Made by a program: the position numbers and the translations under genes
Notes under the pieces: generated by a model
Told to the model about the DNA's origin: nothing
Seen by the model: the letters and a program-made list of their open reading frames with translations, nothing else
Database searches by the model: none
Shown: piece by piece, positions 1 through 5,726 of the stretch
Layout: every line of letters begins with the position of its first letter
How positions within the stretch are numbered: position 1 is the first letter of the stretch
Assembly: GCA_002773655.1 (NCBI GenBank)
Contig: PFAR01000050.1
Span: 3,696 to 18,928, forward strand
Direction of reading: 5' to 3'
DNA from: Candidatus Falkowbacteria bacterium CG10_big_fil_rev_8_21_14_0_10_43_10
GTDB taxonomy: Bacteria; Patescibacteriota; Patescibacteriia; Patescibacteriales; XYC2-FULL-47-12
Length of the DNA: 15,233 nucleotides

Positions 1-36
1 ATTATCTGGCATAACATTGACGGCATCGTAGCCTAA
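1..36 (+). CDS. C-terminal tail of an unidentified upstream gene
   Basis: Frame 1 is open from the window edge to a TAA at 34-36 and encodes 11 residues ending in WHNIDGIVA. The stop lies 13 bases before the hisI start, a spacing typical of genes in one operon. The fragment is too short to recognise. It is called only because of that spacing and because the hisI SD sits just after the stop. Confidence 0.35.
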   Translation: MIWHNIDGIVA

Positions 37-49
37 CAAAAGGAGATAG

Positions 50-484
50 ATGATGCCCATAATTTTTAAAGAAACAAAGGAATTCAAACCGAAGTTTCGT
101 CCTGCCCTGCATTATGACGGCACTTTGGCGCCCGATCTTATTACGGTTGTACTGCAAGAAAATCCAAAAGGAAACGTATTGTACGCCGCGACCATGAACG
201 CCGAAGCGCTTGCCTTAACGCTTAAAACTATGCGCGTCCATCTTTACTCGCGCGAGGCAAAAAAAGTCCGACGCAAAGGCGCAACCAGCGGAAATGAATT
301 GGCAGTAATGGATATTTGCATAAATTGTAATGAAGACTGCCTACTTATTAAAGTTAATCAGCTAGGCGGTGGCGTCTGCCATACAAAAAATGAACAGGGC
401 CAAAACCACTCCACGTGCTTTTACCGCGTCGTCGGCAAAATTATCGGTAAAACGACTGAATATGTTCTTTCTTTTTTGGAATAA
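50..484 (+). CDS. hisI: Phosphoribosyl-AMP cyclohydrolase (HisI), divergent
   Basis: HisI opens the purine ring of phosphoribosyl-AMP in the third step of histidine synthesis and is a cytoplasmic Zn/Mg enzyme. The family pattern is visible: MNAEALALTLKT (about 49-60), YSREAKKVRRKGATSGNE (66-83), and the three zinc cysteines C93, C110 (in GVCHT) and C123 (in STCFYR). Length (144 aa) matches stand-alone HisI, with no HisE domain. SD AGGAG at 41-45 is 4 nt from the first ATG and 7 nt from the second ATG (53), so Met2 may be the real start. Oddity: the usual D-C-D-x-D metal motif reads N-C-N-E-D (92-96), so two of three Mg-ligand aspartates are asparagine. The basic RRKG also replaces the common WxKG. 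It could be a paralogue with altered activity. No other his gene is visible. Confidence 0.85.
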   Translation: MMPIIFKETKEFKPKFRPALHYDGTLAPDLITVVLQENPKGNVLYAATMNAEALALTLKTMRVHLYSREAKKVRRKGATSGNELAVMDICINCNEDCLLIKVNQLGGGVCHTKNEQGQNHSTCFYRVVGKIIGKTTEYVLSFLE

Positions 485-491
485 AAAAACC

Positions 492-522
492 GGGCGAAGC
501 TTAGAAAACTTCGCCCTTCTTT
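492..522 (+). terminator. Rho-independent terminator of hisI
   Basis: GGGCGAAG (492-499) pairs perfectly with CTTCGCCC (509-516) around a 9-nt loop and is followed by TTCTTTAATT. It starts 7 nt after the hisI stop. Confidence 0.8.
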
Positions 523-600
523 AATTACTTCTTTACCCCGTAAAATAAAATTTGAGCCTGCTTTTTAAATATCTATCGCTATAAGTTGTTTACGCCTAAA

Positions 601-639
601 ATAAAAGGGGGTAAGAAAAATGGCAATCTTACTCCCTTT
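601..639 (-). terminator. Rho-independent terminator of aspS
   Basis: On the minus strand AAAGGGAGTAAGA (639-627) pairs with TCTTACCCCCTTT (616-604) with one A-C mismatch, followed by TATTTT. It lies 33 nt past the aspS stop. Confidence 0.7.
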
Positions 640-672
640 AAAAAAGAACTATATAATAAAAGAAAGAATAAA

Positions 673-1992
673 TTACGGTGTAACCCGATTCATGGTACGT
701 GGAAACAGGCAAGCTTCCTTAATACTCTGAAGTCCTAGCAACTGCTTAGTCAGCCGTTCCAGTCCTAAACCCAGACCACCGTGAGGAGGCATGCCGTATT
801 TGTGAATTTGTAAATACGACTCAAAATCCTCAGGATTCAACCCACGCCGCTTCATTTTTTCCACCTGCATGCTATAATCGTGGATGCGCTGTCCTCCGGT
901 AGTAATTTCCAGGCCATTGTAGAGAAGGTCAAAACTTAGCGTTACCTCCGGATTATTTGGGTCTTCCATGGCGTATACCGGCCGTTTGGTTGTAGGGTAA
1001 TGGGTTACAAATACAAAATCACTGCCAATTTCCTGCTTCACGTGTTTGCAGAGAACCTGCTCACTGGTTGCGTCCAAATCATCCCGGTCAGTTATCGTAT
1101 GCTTTTTTGTGATGATTTCAATCGCGTCGGAAAAACGAATGGCTGGAATTTCGATAATATATGGAAGAGTAACTTTTAATAGCTCTAATTCAGTTAAACA
1201 AATTTCTGGCAACCGATTAAGGATGTGGCGCAGACAATAAGTTTCAACTTCCATAATATCAGTGAAACTTGAAATTGGCCCCATCTCAAAATCCATGGAA
1301 GTGTATTCGTTGAGATGACGGGCTGTTTCGTGGGGTTCTGCCCTGAAAACTGGACCACTCTCGTATACTCGCCCAAACACTCCGACCATCATCTGTTTGT
1401 AAAACTGGGGGCTTTGGGCTAGAAATACCTTCCGTCCGAAATAGTCCAAGCAGAAGACATTAGCCCCACCTTCAGCGCCGGCGAAAACAATTTTAGGAGT
1501 ATGGATTTTTGTAAATCCGATATCCGACAATGCCTCGCCGAAAAGCTCGGCTATCGCCGCCTGGATCTTAAAAATCGCGCGCTGACCGGGATGGCGCAAG
1601 CTGATGGGCCGAGCATCAAGATTAATGTCAAGGCCAATGTTAAGCTCACGCTGATTAATACTAAAAGGCATCTCCGCCGCTGGCTTTGAAAGAACTTCAA
1701 TCTTTTGGATTGAAATTTCAAAACCATGAGGCGATTTTTTTTCTTCAACACATCTGCCAGTCGCGGTAATATAGTTGCCCTCCGCATATTGCCGCGGATC
1801 AATTCTGTGTTCGCTCCCTTCCAATTTACATTGGATAAGTTCGCGGTCAGTCCGAATAATGATAAAACAGAAATTACTACTTAACTCCCTGACTCGGTAT
1901 ACCGCACCGGTGACTTGCACTTCTGTTCCCACCTGTTTTTTTAATTCAGATGCCGTTTGTCTTGTGTGTGCTTTTGGTGTGACTAATTCCAT
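673..1992 (-). CDS. aspS: Aspartyl-tRNA synthetase, archaeal type (probably non-discriminating)
   Basis: Charges tRNA-Asp with aspartate. It is a class IIb synthetase of 439 aa, the length of archaeal/eukaryotic-type AspRS and much shorter than the ~590 aa bacterial AspRS, which carries a GAD insertion. Residues 1-105 form the OB-fold anticodon-binding domain. Motif 2 is VFRAEPHETARHLNEY (215-230), and motif 3 is GGLGLGLERL (about 405-414). TTGGQRIHDY before motif 3 is AspRS-like rather than the GGSQREER of AsnRS. Bacterial copies of this type are often non-discriminating and work with GatCAB to make Asn-tRNA; that part is inference. SD AGGAG lies upstream of ATG 1992 and overlaps the TAG of the small upstream gene, so the two are co-transcribed and probably coupled. 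Confidence 0.92.
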   Translation of the reverse strand: MELVTPKAHTRQTASELKKQVGTEVQVTGAVYRVRELSSNFCFIIIRTDRELIQCKLEGSEHRIDPRQYAEGNYITATGRCVEEKKSPHGFEISIQKIEVLSKPAAEMPFSINQRELNIGLDINLDARPISLRHPGQRAIFKIQAAIAELFGEALSDIGFTKIHTPKIVFAGAEGGANVFCLDYFGRKVFLAQSPQFYKQMMVGVFGRVYESGPVFRAEPHETARHLNEYTSMDFEMGPISSFTDIMEVETYCLRHILNRLPEICLTELELLKVTLPYIIEIPAIRFSDAIEIITKKHTITDRDDLDATSEQVLCKHVKQEIGSDFVFVTHYPTTKRPVYAMEDPNNPEVTLSFDLLYNGLEITTGGQRIHDYSMQVEKMKRRGLNPEDFESYLQIHKYGMPPHGGLGLGLERLTKQLLGLQSIKEACLFPRTMNRVTP

Positions 1993-2002
1993 GACTACTC
2001 TC

Positions 2003-2257
2003 CTATTCTTGCCTTACTGTGATAGTTCGGCTTGATTGGTTTTCTGCCATGAGAGTTTTATACTCTCCCGGATAATCTCGATATAATATTCTTAGCCAGC
2101 GTCCAGCTTTCGCTAACCCTTCATCGCCGGTCTCTGTTTTTATCACGATGGTCGCAGCGGAAGGAGTGCATCGATTGATTTTATCAATCAAATCGGGACG
2201 ACCAAGGATGGGATTACACCGTGCCCTAACTTCAGATACTGATCGTTCTGTTATCAT
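2003..2257 (-). CDS. Small hypothetical protein co-transcribed with aspS
   Basis: 84 aa, not recognised. A strong SD (AAAGGAGAGG) precedes the ATG at 2257, and a good promoter lies 70 nt upstream, so the gene is very likely expressed. Its TAG stop (2005-2003) is 10 nt from the aspS start and overlaps the aspS SD, implying translational coupling. The sequence is soluble, with two cysteines (C14, C30), a hydrophobic strand AATIVIKTETG, and a helical stretch GLAKAGRWLRILYRDYPGEY. There is no signal peptide or TM segment. No function is claimed. The pairing with a tRNA synthetase may be only transcriptional. Confidence 0.7.
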   Translation of the reverse strand: MITERSVSEVRARCNPILGRPDLIDKINRCTPSAATIVIKTETGDEGLAKAGRWLRILYRDYPGEYKTLMAENQSSRTITVRQE

Positions 2258-2325
2258 AGCGTGGCCTCTCCTTTCTTTTAAAAGGTCATTTTGCCTAAAT
2301 AAATGCGCTATTTATAAGGCATTTT

Positions 2326-2354
2326 ATGATAACATTTCTATAAAAATTAGTCAA
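2326..2354 (-). promoter_or_regulatory. Sigma70-type promoter of the small gene-aspS operon
   Basis: Minus strand TTGACT (2354-2349), a 17-nt spacer, then TATCAT (2331-2326). It is placed about 70 nt before the ATG at 2257. It is divergent from the acetyltransferase promoter, and the two -35 boxes are 17 nt apart. Confidence 0.7.
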
Positions 2355-2371
2355 TAAAAAATTATTTTAGA

Positions 2372-2399
2372 TTGACACAAATAACTGACCTGTTATAAT
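2372..2399 (+). promoter_or_regulatory. Sigma70-type promoter of the acetyltransferase gene
   Basis: TTGACA (2372-2377), 16 nt, TATAAT (2394-2399): two consensus hexamers. The predicted transcript start is near 2406, downstream of an in-frame ATG at 2403, so that ATG cannot be used. Confidence 0.8.
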
Positions 2400-2435
2400 A
2401 ATATGATTTTGAAAAAAATAAGGAGGAAGAGGGAA

Positions 2436-2984
2436 ATGTTAAAAGGAAAAAGAGTTCTTTTAAGACCAGTGAAACGCTCGGACGCGATGTTGTTCTTTAA
2501 ATGGTTCAACGACACAGAAGTGACAAAGTATTTAAACTTACATCTTCCTCTGTCTGAAGTGGAAGTGGAAAAATGGATTGAAGAAACAATAATTGCACGG
2601 AAGCAAATGGATATTTTTTTCGTCATTGAAATCAGTGAAGGCAGAAAAACAAAGGCTATAGGCACCTGCGGCATTCATAAAATAAACGCCAAGGACAGAA
2701 ATGCTGAAATAGACATAATCATCGGCGAAAAAAAACAGTGGGGTAAGGGATATGGCCGGGAAGCGACTGGTGTTTTAATTAAATATTGCTTTCAGGAGAT
2801 AAACTTACGCCGGATCGCAACCGGAGCTTATAGTTTCAACAAACGCAGTATCCGGGCATTATTGAGTGTTGGCTTTAGAAAGGAGGGCCGACAACTGCAA
2901 ATAGTATTTAAAAACGGAAAATACCACGACAACATTCTTTTTGGTCTTTTGAAAAAAGAATGGGAAACAAGAACCGCTGATTAA
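2436..2984 (+). CDS. GNAT family N-acetyltransferase (RimJ/RimL type)
   Basis: Transfers an acetyl group from acetyl-CoA to an amine; the substrate is unknown. The protein has 182 aa from ATG 2436. It opens with the subfamily pattern LKGKRVLLRPVKRSDA and FKWFNDTEVTKYL. The acetyl-CoA pyrophosphate loop is QWGKGYGREA, followed by LRRIATGAYSFNKRSIRALLSVGF, the usual RimJ/RimL 'N..si.~ye.~GF' segment. The start at 2436 is preferred to the in-frame ATG at 2403: it has AGGAGG (2421-2426) 9 nt upstream, while 2403 precedes the predicted transcript start. RimJ/L relatives modify ribosomal-protein N-termini, and others act on antibiotics or polyamines. It is monocistronic, between its own promoter and a terminator. 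Confidence 0.85.
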   Translation: MLKGKRVLLRPVKRSDAMLFFKWFNDTEVTKYLNLHLPLSEVEVEKWIEETIIARKQMDIFFVIEISEGRKTKAIGTCGIHKINAKDRNAEIDIIIGEKKQWGKGYGREATGVLIKYCFQEINLRRIATGAYSFNKRSIRALLSVGFRKEGRQLQIVFKNGKYHDNILFGLLKKEWETRTAD

Positions 2985-3006
2985 CTATCGGCGGTTCTCT
3001 TTATTT
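2970..3006 (+). terminator. Terminator overlapping the end of the acetyltransferase gene
   Basis: AGAACCGCTGAT (2970-2981) pairs with ATCGGCGGTTCT (2987-2998) over 12 bp with one G-U, loop TAACT, then CTTTATTTT. The stop codon TAA (2982-2984) is in the loop. It may also work for the convergent gene on the minus strand, although the T-run there is poor. Confidence 0.8.
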
Positions 3007-3404
3007 TACAACCTAAAAGTTCCGTCTTTATTGCGTGTTACTTTAGAAACCATAATAGAATTCTTAGGCAATGCGCTCCAAATATGATAATATTTTATGC
3101 CGTTATATTCCGCGTACGTAATTTTTACATTTTTAATTTTACTTGTATTGATTTTTAACAAGACAAAATTCGTATCTAACGGATAACCTCTCCACTTTCC
3201 GTCGGCGACCCTTTCTTTTAAAATTTTTTTTGTATTGGAAGTATGGATAAAGCTTTCGTTCATCCCCCATTCGCTTTTATTCCGGCAGTCGTAACTCCCT
3301 TTTTTATCCGTAAATTTAAAAAATATATCTTGAGGAACCAAATGATATAATTGTTTGGGCACGCTTTTAAAATCTATTATTTTATTTTCTGAATTTAATC
3401 GCAT
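3006..3404 (-). CDS. DUF952-like small protein
   Basis: 132 aa, tentative match to the DUF952 family, whose function is unknown. The recognisable pieces in order are LYHLVPQDIF (residues about 19-28, family 'iyHv.p...w'), ESFIHTSNTKKI (about 50-61, family 'GFIHcS..~q'), FVLLKINTSKIKNV (a 'LL.id...l' strand) and YYHIWSALPKNSIM (family 'FPHIYGpl....v'). No signal peptide or TM segment is seen. The N-terminus is Asn/Lys-rich. There is no SD before the ATG at 3404, but TATAAT ends 5 nt upstream, so the mRNA may be leaderless. It sits just beyond the terminator of the radical SAM-peptide unit and is probably transcribed separately. Confidence 0.55.
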   Translation of the reverse strand: MRLNSENKIIDFKSVPKQLYHLVPQDIFFKFTDKKGSYDCRNKSEWGMNESFIHTSNTKKILKERVADGKWRGYPLDTNFVLLKINTSKIKNVKITYAEYNGIKYYHIWSALPKNSIMVSKVTRNKDGTFRL

Positions 3405-3409
3405 ATATA

Positions 3410-3415
3410 ATTATA
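3410..3415 (-). promoter_or_regulatory. -10 box of the DUF952-like gene, possible leaderless start
   Basis: TATAAT on the minus strand, with only 5 nt between it and the ATG. The -35 region is weak (TTTGCC or a neighbour at 16-17 nt). Transcription would begin at or next to the start codon. Confidence 0.4.
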
Positions 3416-3420
3416 TTTAA

Positions 3421-3459
3421 AAAAATTAGGGGGCAAAAAAAACTCTGCTTCCTTGCCCC
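3421..3459 (-). terminator. Terminator of the radical SAM-peptide operon
   Basis: On the minus strand GGGGCAA (3459-3453) pairs with TTGCCCC (3436-3430), followed by CTAATTTTT. It begins 15 nt after the peptide stop codon, so the peptide gene is the last member of the unit. Confidence 0.7.
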
Positions 3460-3474
3460 GCTCGCGGTGAATGA

Positions 3475-3549
3475 TCAATCGTCGCAGTTACCGAGTCTGC
3501 CGGTGACAACGAGGATGCCTTCTGGAATTGCTAGCGCCTTTGTCTGCAT
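3475..3549 (-). CDS. Short peptide (24 aa), candidate radical SAM-modified precursor
   Basis: ATG at 3549-3547 to TGA at 3477-3475, 24 residues. The N-terminal half is MQTKALAIPEG and the C-terminal end is TGRLGNCDD with a single cysteine. AAAGGA (3564-3559) stands 9 nt before the ATG. The gene begins 30 nt after the stop of the radical SAM/SPASM gene and is followed directly by a terminator. This is the classic place for the substrate of a SPASM peptide maturase. A GTG at 3570 is in the same frame and would give 31 residues (MKKGIEPMQT...), but it lacks an SD. The frame is also the same as the enzyme's, separated by its TAA. No known precursor family (PqqA, MftA, SCIFF, ranthipeptides) is matched by eye. 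Coding status is inferred from SD, position and terminator. Confidence 0.6.
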   Translation of the reverse strand: MQTKALAIPEGILVVTGRLGNCDD

Positions 3550-3579
3550 CGGCTCTATTCCTTTCTTCACTTCGAGTAT

Positions 3580-4860
3580 TTAATCACCATAAGTCGCCTT
3601 ATCAAAAAGACCAACAATAAACGGCATTATTTCTTTTATTAATTGGCAACGATACGGATCAACTGTAAATGAATCTCTAGTAGTGTGAAAATTCCGAACC
3701 GGACATCCACCGCCGCAGATGCGCTTTGCGAAACATTCTGAACAATTATTGATTGCTCCTATTTGCAATTTTGCACCGCAGGCTCGCCCTCGTTGTTCCC
3801 TATTCATTTCTATCTCCCCAGTGCTTTTGTCATAACATCCCGTTATAAACTGGGATGCGACCGGATGACATTTATCTTGAACCTCCACACAGGTAGTAAC
3901 TTCGCCCGTATATGACACGGCAAAGCGCCTATTTGTATTACCATCACAAAATTCCTTAGGAGGATTCATTAAATTCATAAAAGATGAATTTATAACGCGC
4001 ACGCCCAACTCTCCTCCTCTTGTGATAGCGCGTTTGAGATTCTCGGTAAAAACATGGACATCGGGTCTTGCCGGTCTCTCTTCTTTAGTCTGCATTGCGG
4101 CGCGGCCAGCGATACTTATCACTTCAAAATGGATCTTCTTGCCGCCTAACGAATGCAACCATTCGATTGTATCGACCATATATGGCACAGAATATTTGGT
4201 AACCGTAGCCCTTATTTTAAAATCTTTACCGCTCCGCGTTAAAATCCGCACTGTTTCCTCAGCATACGAAGAGGATTTGTCTCCATTTTTTAAAGGGCGT
4301 TGAAAATCCTGCACAATTGGCGGACCGTCCATGGATATGGTAATTAAAAAGTCATTTTCCATTAAAAATTCCAGAAAAGACCTATTCATTACCCCGTTTG
4401 TAGTAATACTAAACTCAACCCCTAAAACATCCGTGCCGATAATCGCCTTTTTTGCGTATTCTACTGCTTTCCTTATTAAATCCGGAGTAAGAGTAGGCTC
4501 TCCTCCAAAAAAAGGAATGGATAATTTTTTGCCTGAGGCATTTTTTATTCCTTTGCGAATAGCGGCAAAAGCCACCTCTTCCGGCATCACTATGGTTGAC
4601 GCGCCGGAATTGGCAAAACAATAAATACAGAGTAAATTACATGCACCAGTGGTGATAAGCGTCACTAAGGAAACTTCTGGCCCGCTAAACTTTGGGCTGG
4701 CTGGACCAAAAAATCCTCGCCTTTTCAATTCTTCGAAAATATTTTGGTCATTAATTCTATCCGCTTTTATCCGAATAACCTCGTCAAAATGCGGCGATAT
4801 AATAACCCAATTTCCATTTCGAAGAATGGCCATTAATCCATAATACAACATCGTATTCAT
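3580..4860 (-). CDS. Radical SAM/SPASM peptide-modifying enzyme
   Basis: A 426-aa radical SAM protein that should cleave S-adenosylmethionine and modify a peptide or protein. The radical SAM core has C74-x3-C78-x2-C81 (CNLLCIYC) for the 4Fe-4S cluster and FFGGEPTL at 117-124 (SAM contact). A full SPASM domain follows with auxiliary-cluster cysteines C305, C324 (GEVTTC), C331, C342, C361, and then C373-x2-C376-x5-C382-x3-C386-x18-C405. Residues 1-60 form a small N-terminal region that could help bind a leader peptide; this is speculative. SD GGAGG is 8 nt before ATG 4860. Anaerobic sulfatase maturases share this architecture, but no sulfatase is present. The next gene, 30 nt downstream, encodes a 24-aa peptide ending GNCDD, the probable substrate. 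It is not QueE: that enzyme is shorter and has no SPASM domain. Confidence 0.85.
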   Translation of the reverse strand: MNTMLYYGLMAILRNGNWVIISPHFDEVIRIKADRINDQNIFEELKRRGFFGPASPKFSGPEVSLVTLITTGACNLLCIYCFANSGASTIVMPEEVAFAAIRKGIKNASGKKLSIPFFGGEPTLTPDLIRKAVEYAKKAIIGTDVLGVEFSITTNGVMNRSFLEFLMENDFLITISMDGPPIVQDFQRPLKNGDKSSSYAEETVRILTRSGKDFKIRATVTKYSVPYMVDTIEWLHSLGGKKIHFEVISIAGRAAMQTKEERPARPDVHVFTENLKRAITRGGELGVRVINSSFMNLMNPPKEFCDGNTNRRFAVSYTGEVTTCVEVQDKCHPVASQFITGCYDKSTGEIEMNREQRGRACGAKLQIGAINNCSECFAKRICGGGCPVRNFHTTRDSFTVDPYRCQLIKEIMPFIVGLFDKATYGD

Positions 4861-4918
4861 TTGACTGACCTCCGTATTGTGTGAAATGTTTGTTTTTAGG
4901 TTTCGAATTTATATCTAC

Positions 4919-4947
4919 ATGTTAAATAAATAGATGAATTATGTCAA
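4919..4947 (-). promoter_or_regulatory. Promoter of the radical SAM-peptide operon
   Basis: Minus strand TTGACA (4947-4942), 17 nt, TAACAT (4924-4919), giving a leader of about 55 nt before ATG 4860. It is divergent from the T-box operon promoter. Confidence 0.6.
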
Positions 4948-4980
4948 GCGACTGTATTACTCAAAAACCGTGTCCGTGTC

Positions 4981-5010
4981 TTGACAAACCCGACCACCGT
5001 AGTCTATACT
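4981..5010 (+). promoter_or_regulatory. Promoter of the T-box/cysteine operon
   Basis: TTGACA (4981-4986), 18 nt, TATACT (5005-5010). Transcription would begin near 5017, about 25 nt before the first T-box helix. Confidence 0.7.
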
Positions 5011-5039
5011 AAAGAAAATGTAATAATCACAATGTCTTT

Positions 5040-5255
5040 GGTCGGAGTCCCGCGCAATAATCGGGGTTGCGCTTCGGCCGTCCCGCAATACTGCGGGGCA
5101 AGATGGCTGATGCGTGAGTGTCGGCCCGGCAGCCTCCGTAACCATAGGCTAGAACGTACGGTGTAGTGCGTTTGAAAGCGGTCTTGCCAAACAACGGCAA
5201 GGCAAACGGGGTGGAACCGCGGATAAGTTCACCCCGCCTATTAAAGAGGCGGGGT
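5040..5255 (+). ncRNA. T-box riboswitch leader, probably tRNA-Cys responsive
   Basis: The T-box core AACGGGGTGGAACCGCGG (5205-5222) is unmistakable. It is preceded by a perfect stem III, CTTGCC (5183-5188) with GGCAAG (5196-5201). In the antiterminator, CGGGG (5207-5211) can pair with CCCCG (5232-5236). The same CCCCG lies in the competing hairpin ACCCCGCC (5231-5238)/GGCGGGGT (5248-5255). The tRNA-end-binding bulge is UGGA (5212-5215), which pairs with a UCCA acceptor end; U73 is the tRNA-Cys discriminator base (also tRNA-Gly). A tentative stem I is 5043-5047/5134-5138, 5067-5072/5112-5117, 5074-5079/5105-5110 and 5080-5087/5092-5099. In this fold the 3' side of the first internal loop contains UGU (5119-5121), a Cys codon in specifier position. 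Stem I is my manual fold and is uncertain. The downstream genes make cysteine, which agrees with a Cys T-box. Confidence 0.85.
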
Positions 5256-5326
5256 AAAAAAAACTTTTTCGTCCCTTTGGCAAAATTTTATTTGCCACAA
5301 GAGATGAGAAAGTTTTTTTTGTTTTT
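5256..5326 (+). terminator. Long A/U hairpin between the T-box and the first start codon
   Basis: AAAAAAAACTTTTTC (5256-5270) pairs with GAGAAAGTTTTTTTT (5306-5320) over 15 bp with one U-G. Inside it, TGGCAAA (5278-5284) pairs with TTTGCCA (5291-5297). The U-run continues as GTTTTT and then ATG 5327. It looks like the U-tract terminator that the T-box should control, because the preceding GC-rich hairpin is followed by eight A rather than U. It is also usable as a terminator on the other strand. Confidence 0.55.
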
Positions 5327-5719
5327 ATGCAAACAATCCAATACATTTCAATTGAGAAATTACGCACCCATGAAAGAACGAGCCCGACGGCTCTGGCGGC
5401 GCTGCGGGAAAAGATCAAACGAGACGGATTTTTAAAAAATCCGGTGATTGTTGAGAAACGGCATCGTATCGTCCTGGACGGCCACCACCGCCTGCAGGCG
5501 TTAAAGGATTTGGGCTGTACGCTGGCGCCGGTTTTTTTGGTTGACTATATGGATAAAAAGATTCGCGTTGCCGGCCGGCGTCCAAATATAAGCGTGAGTA
5601 AAGAAAAAATCATTATGCGGGCGCTGGCGGAAAAATGTTTTCCCTATAAAACAACGAGACATTTTATCCCCGGGCGGCCCAGAGCGATCAACATATCTTT
5701 AGCTAAGTTAATGAAATAA
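5327..5719 (+). CDS. ParB/Srx-fold protein, candidate free-serine kinase (SerK/SbnI-like)
   Basis: 130 aa. It is one ParB-N/sulfiredoxin-type domain: QYISIEKLRTHERT (5-18), helix ALAALREKIKRDGFL, strand NPVIVEK, then IVLDGHHRLQALKDLG (about 48-63) with the nucleotide-binding DGHHR motif. There is no helix-turn-helix or DNA-binding C-terminal domain, so a chromosome-partition role is unlikely. Proteins of this fold (SerK in Thermococcus, SbnI in Staphylococcus) phosphorylate free serine to O-phosphoserine for a PLP-dependent beta-replacement enzyme. E16 in 'THE' is in a plausible position for the catalytic glutamate. The gene is first in a T-box-controlled operon, 7 nt before the CBS-type synthase, which supports this role. 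The alternative is a ParB-like regulator. No SD is seen; the ATG follows a U-run. This and the T-box are visibly richer in G+C than the next gene. Confidence 0.6.
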   Translation: MQTIQYISIEKLRTHERTSPTALAALREKIKRDGFLKNPVIVEKRHRIVLDGHHRLQALKDLGCTLAPVFLVDYMDKKIRVAGRRPNISVSKEKIIMRALAEKCFPYKTTRHFIPGRPRAINISLAKLMK

Positions 5720-5726
5720 CAACTAT

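Noticed and set aside
2403..2435. Start of the acetyltransferase at ATG 2403
   Set aside because: It lies only 4 nt after the TATAAT and before the predicted transcript start. ATG 2436 has AGGAGG at the right distance and matches the family start.
4331..4624. Open frames antisense to the radical SAM gene (also 4022-4303 and 4649-4843)
   Set aside because: They have no SD, no recognisable domain, and lie fully inside a well-supported gene on the other strand.
3580..4860. Radical SAM protein as QueE of the preQ0 pathway
   Set aside because: It has a full SPASM domain and 426 residues. QueE is about half that size, lacks SPASM and has a different cysteine spacing. It is also not linked to the que cluster.
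5149..5435. Open frames on both strands over the T-box leader
   Set aside because: The region is explained by RNA structure. The translations are low complexity, and the T-box core and stem III lie inside them.
5327..5719. Chromosome-partition ParB
   Set aside because: Only the ParB-N-like domain is present, without HTH or dimerisation domains. There is no parA and no parS-like site, and the context is cysteine synthesis.
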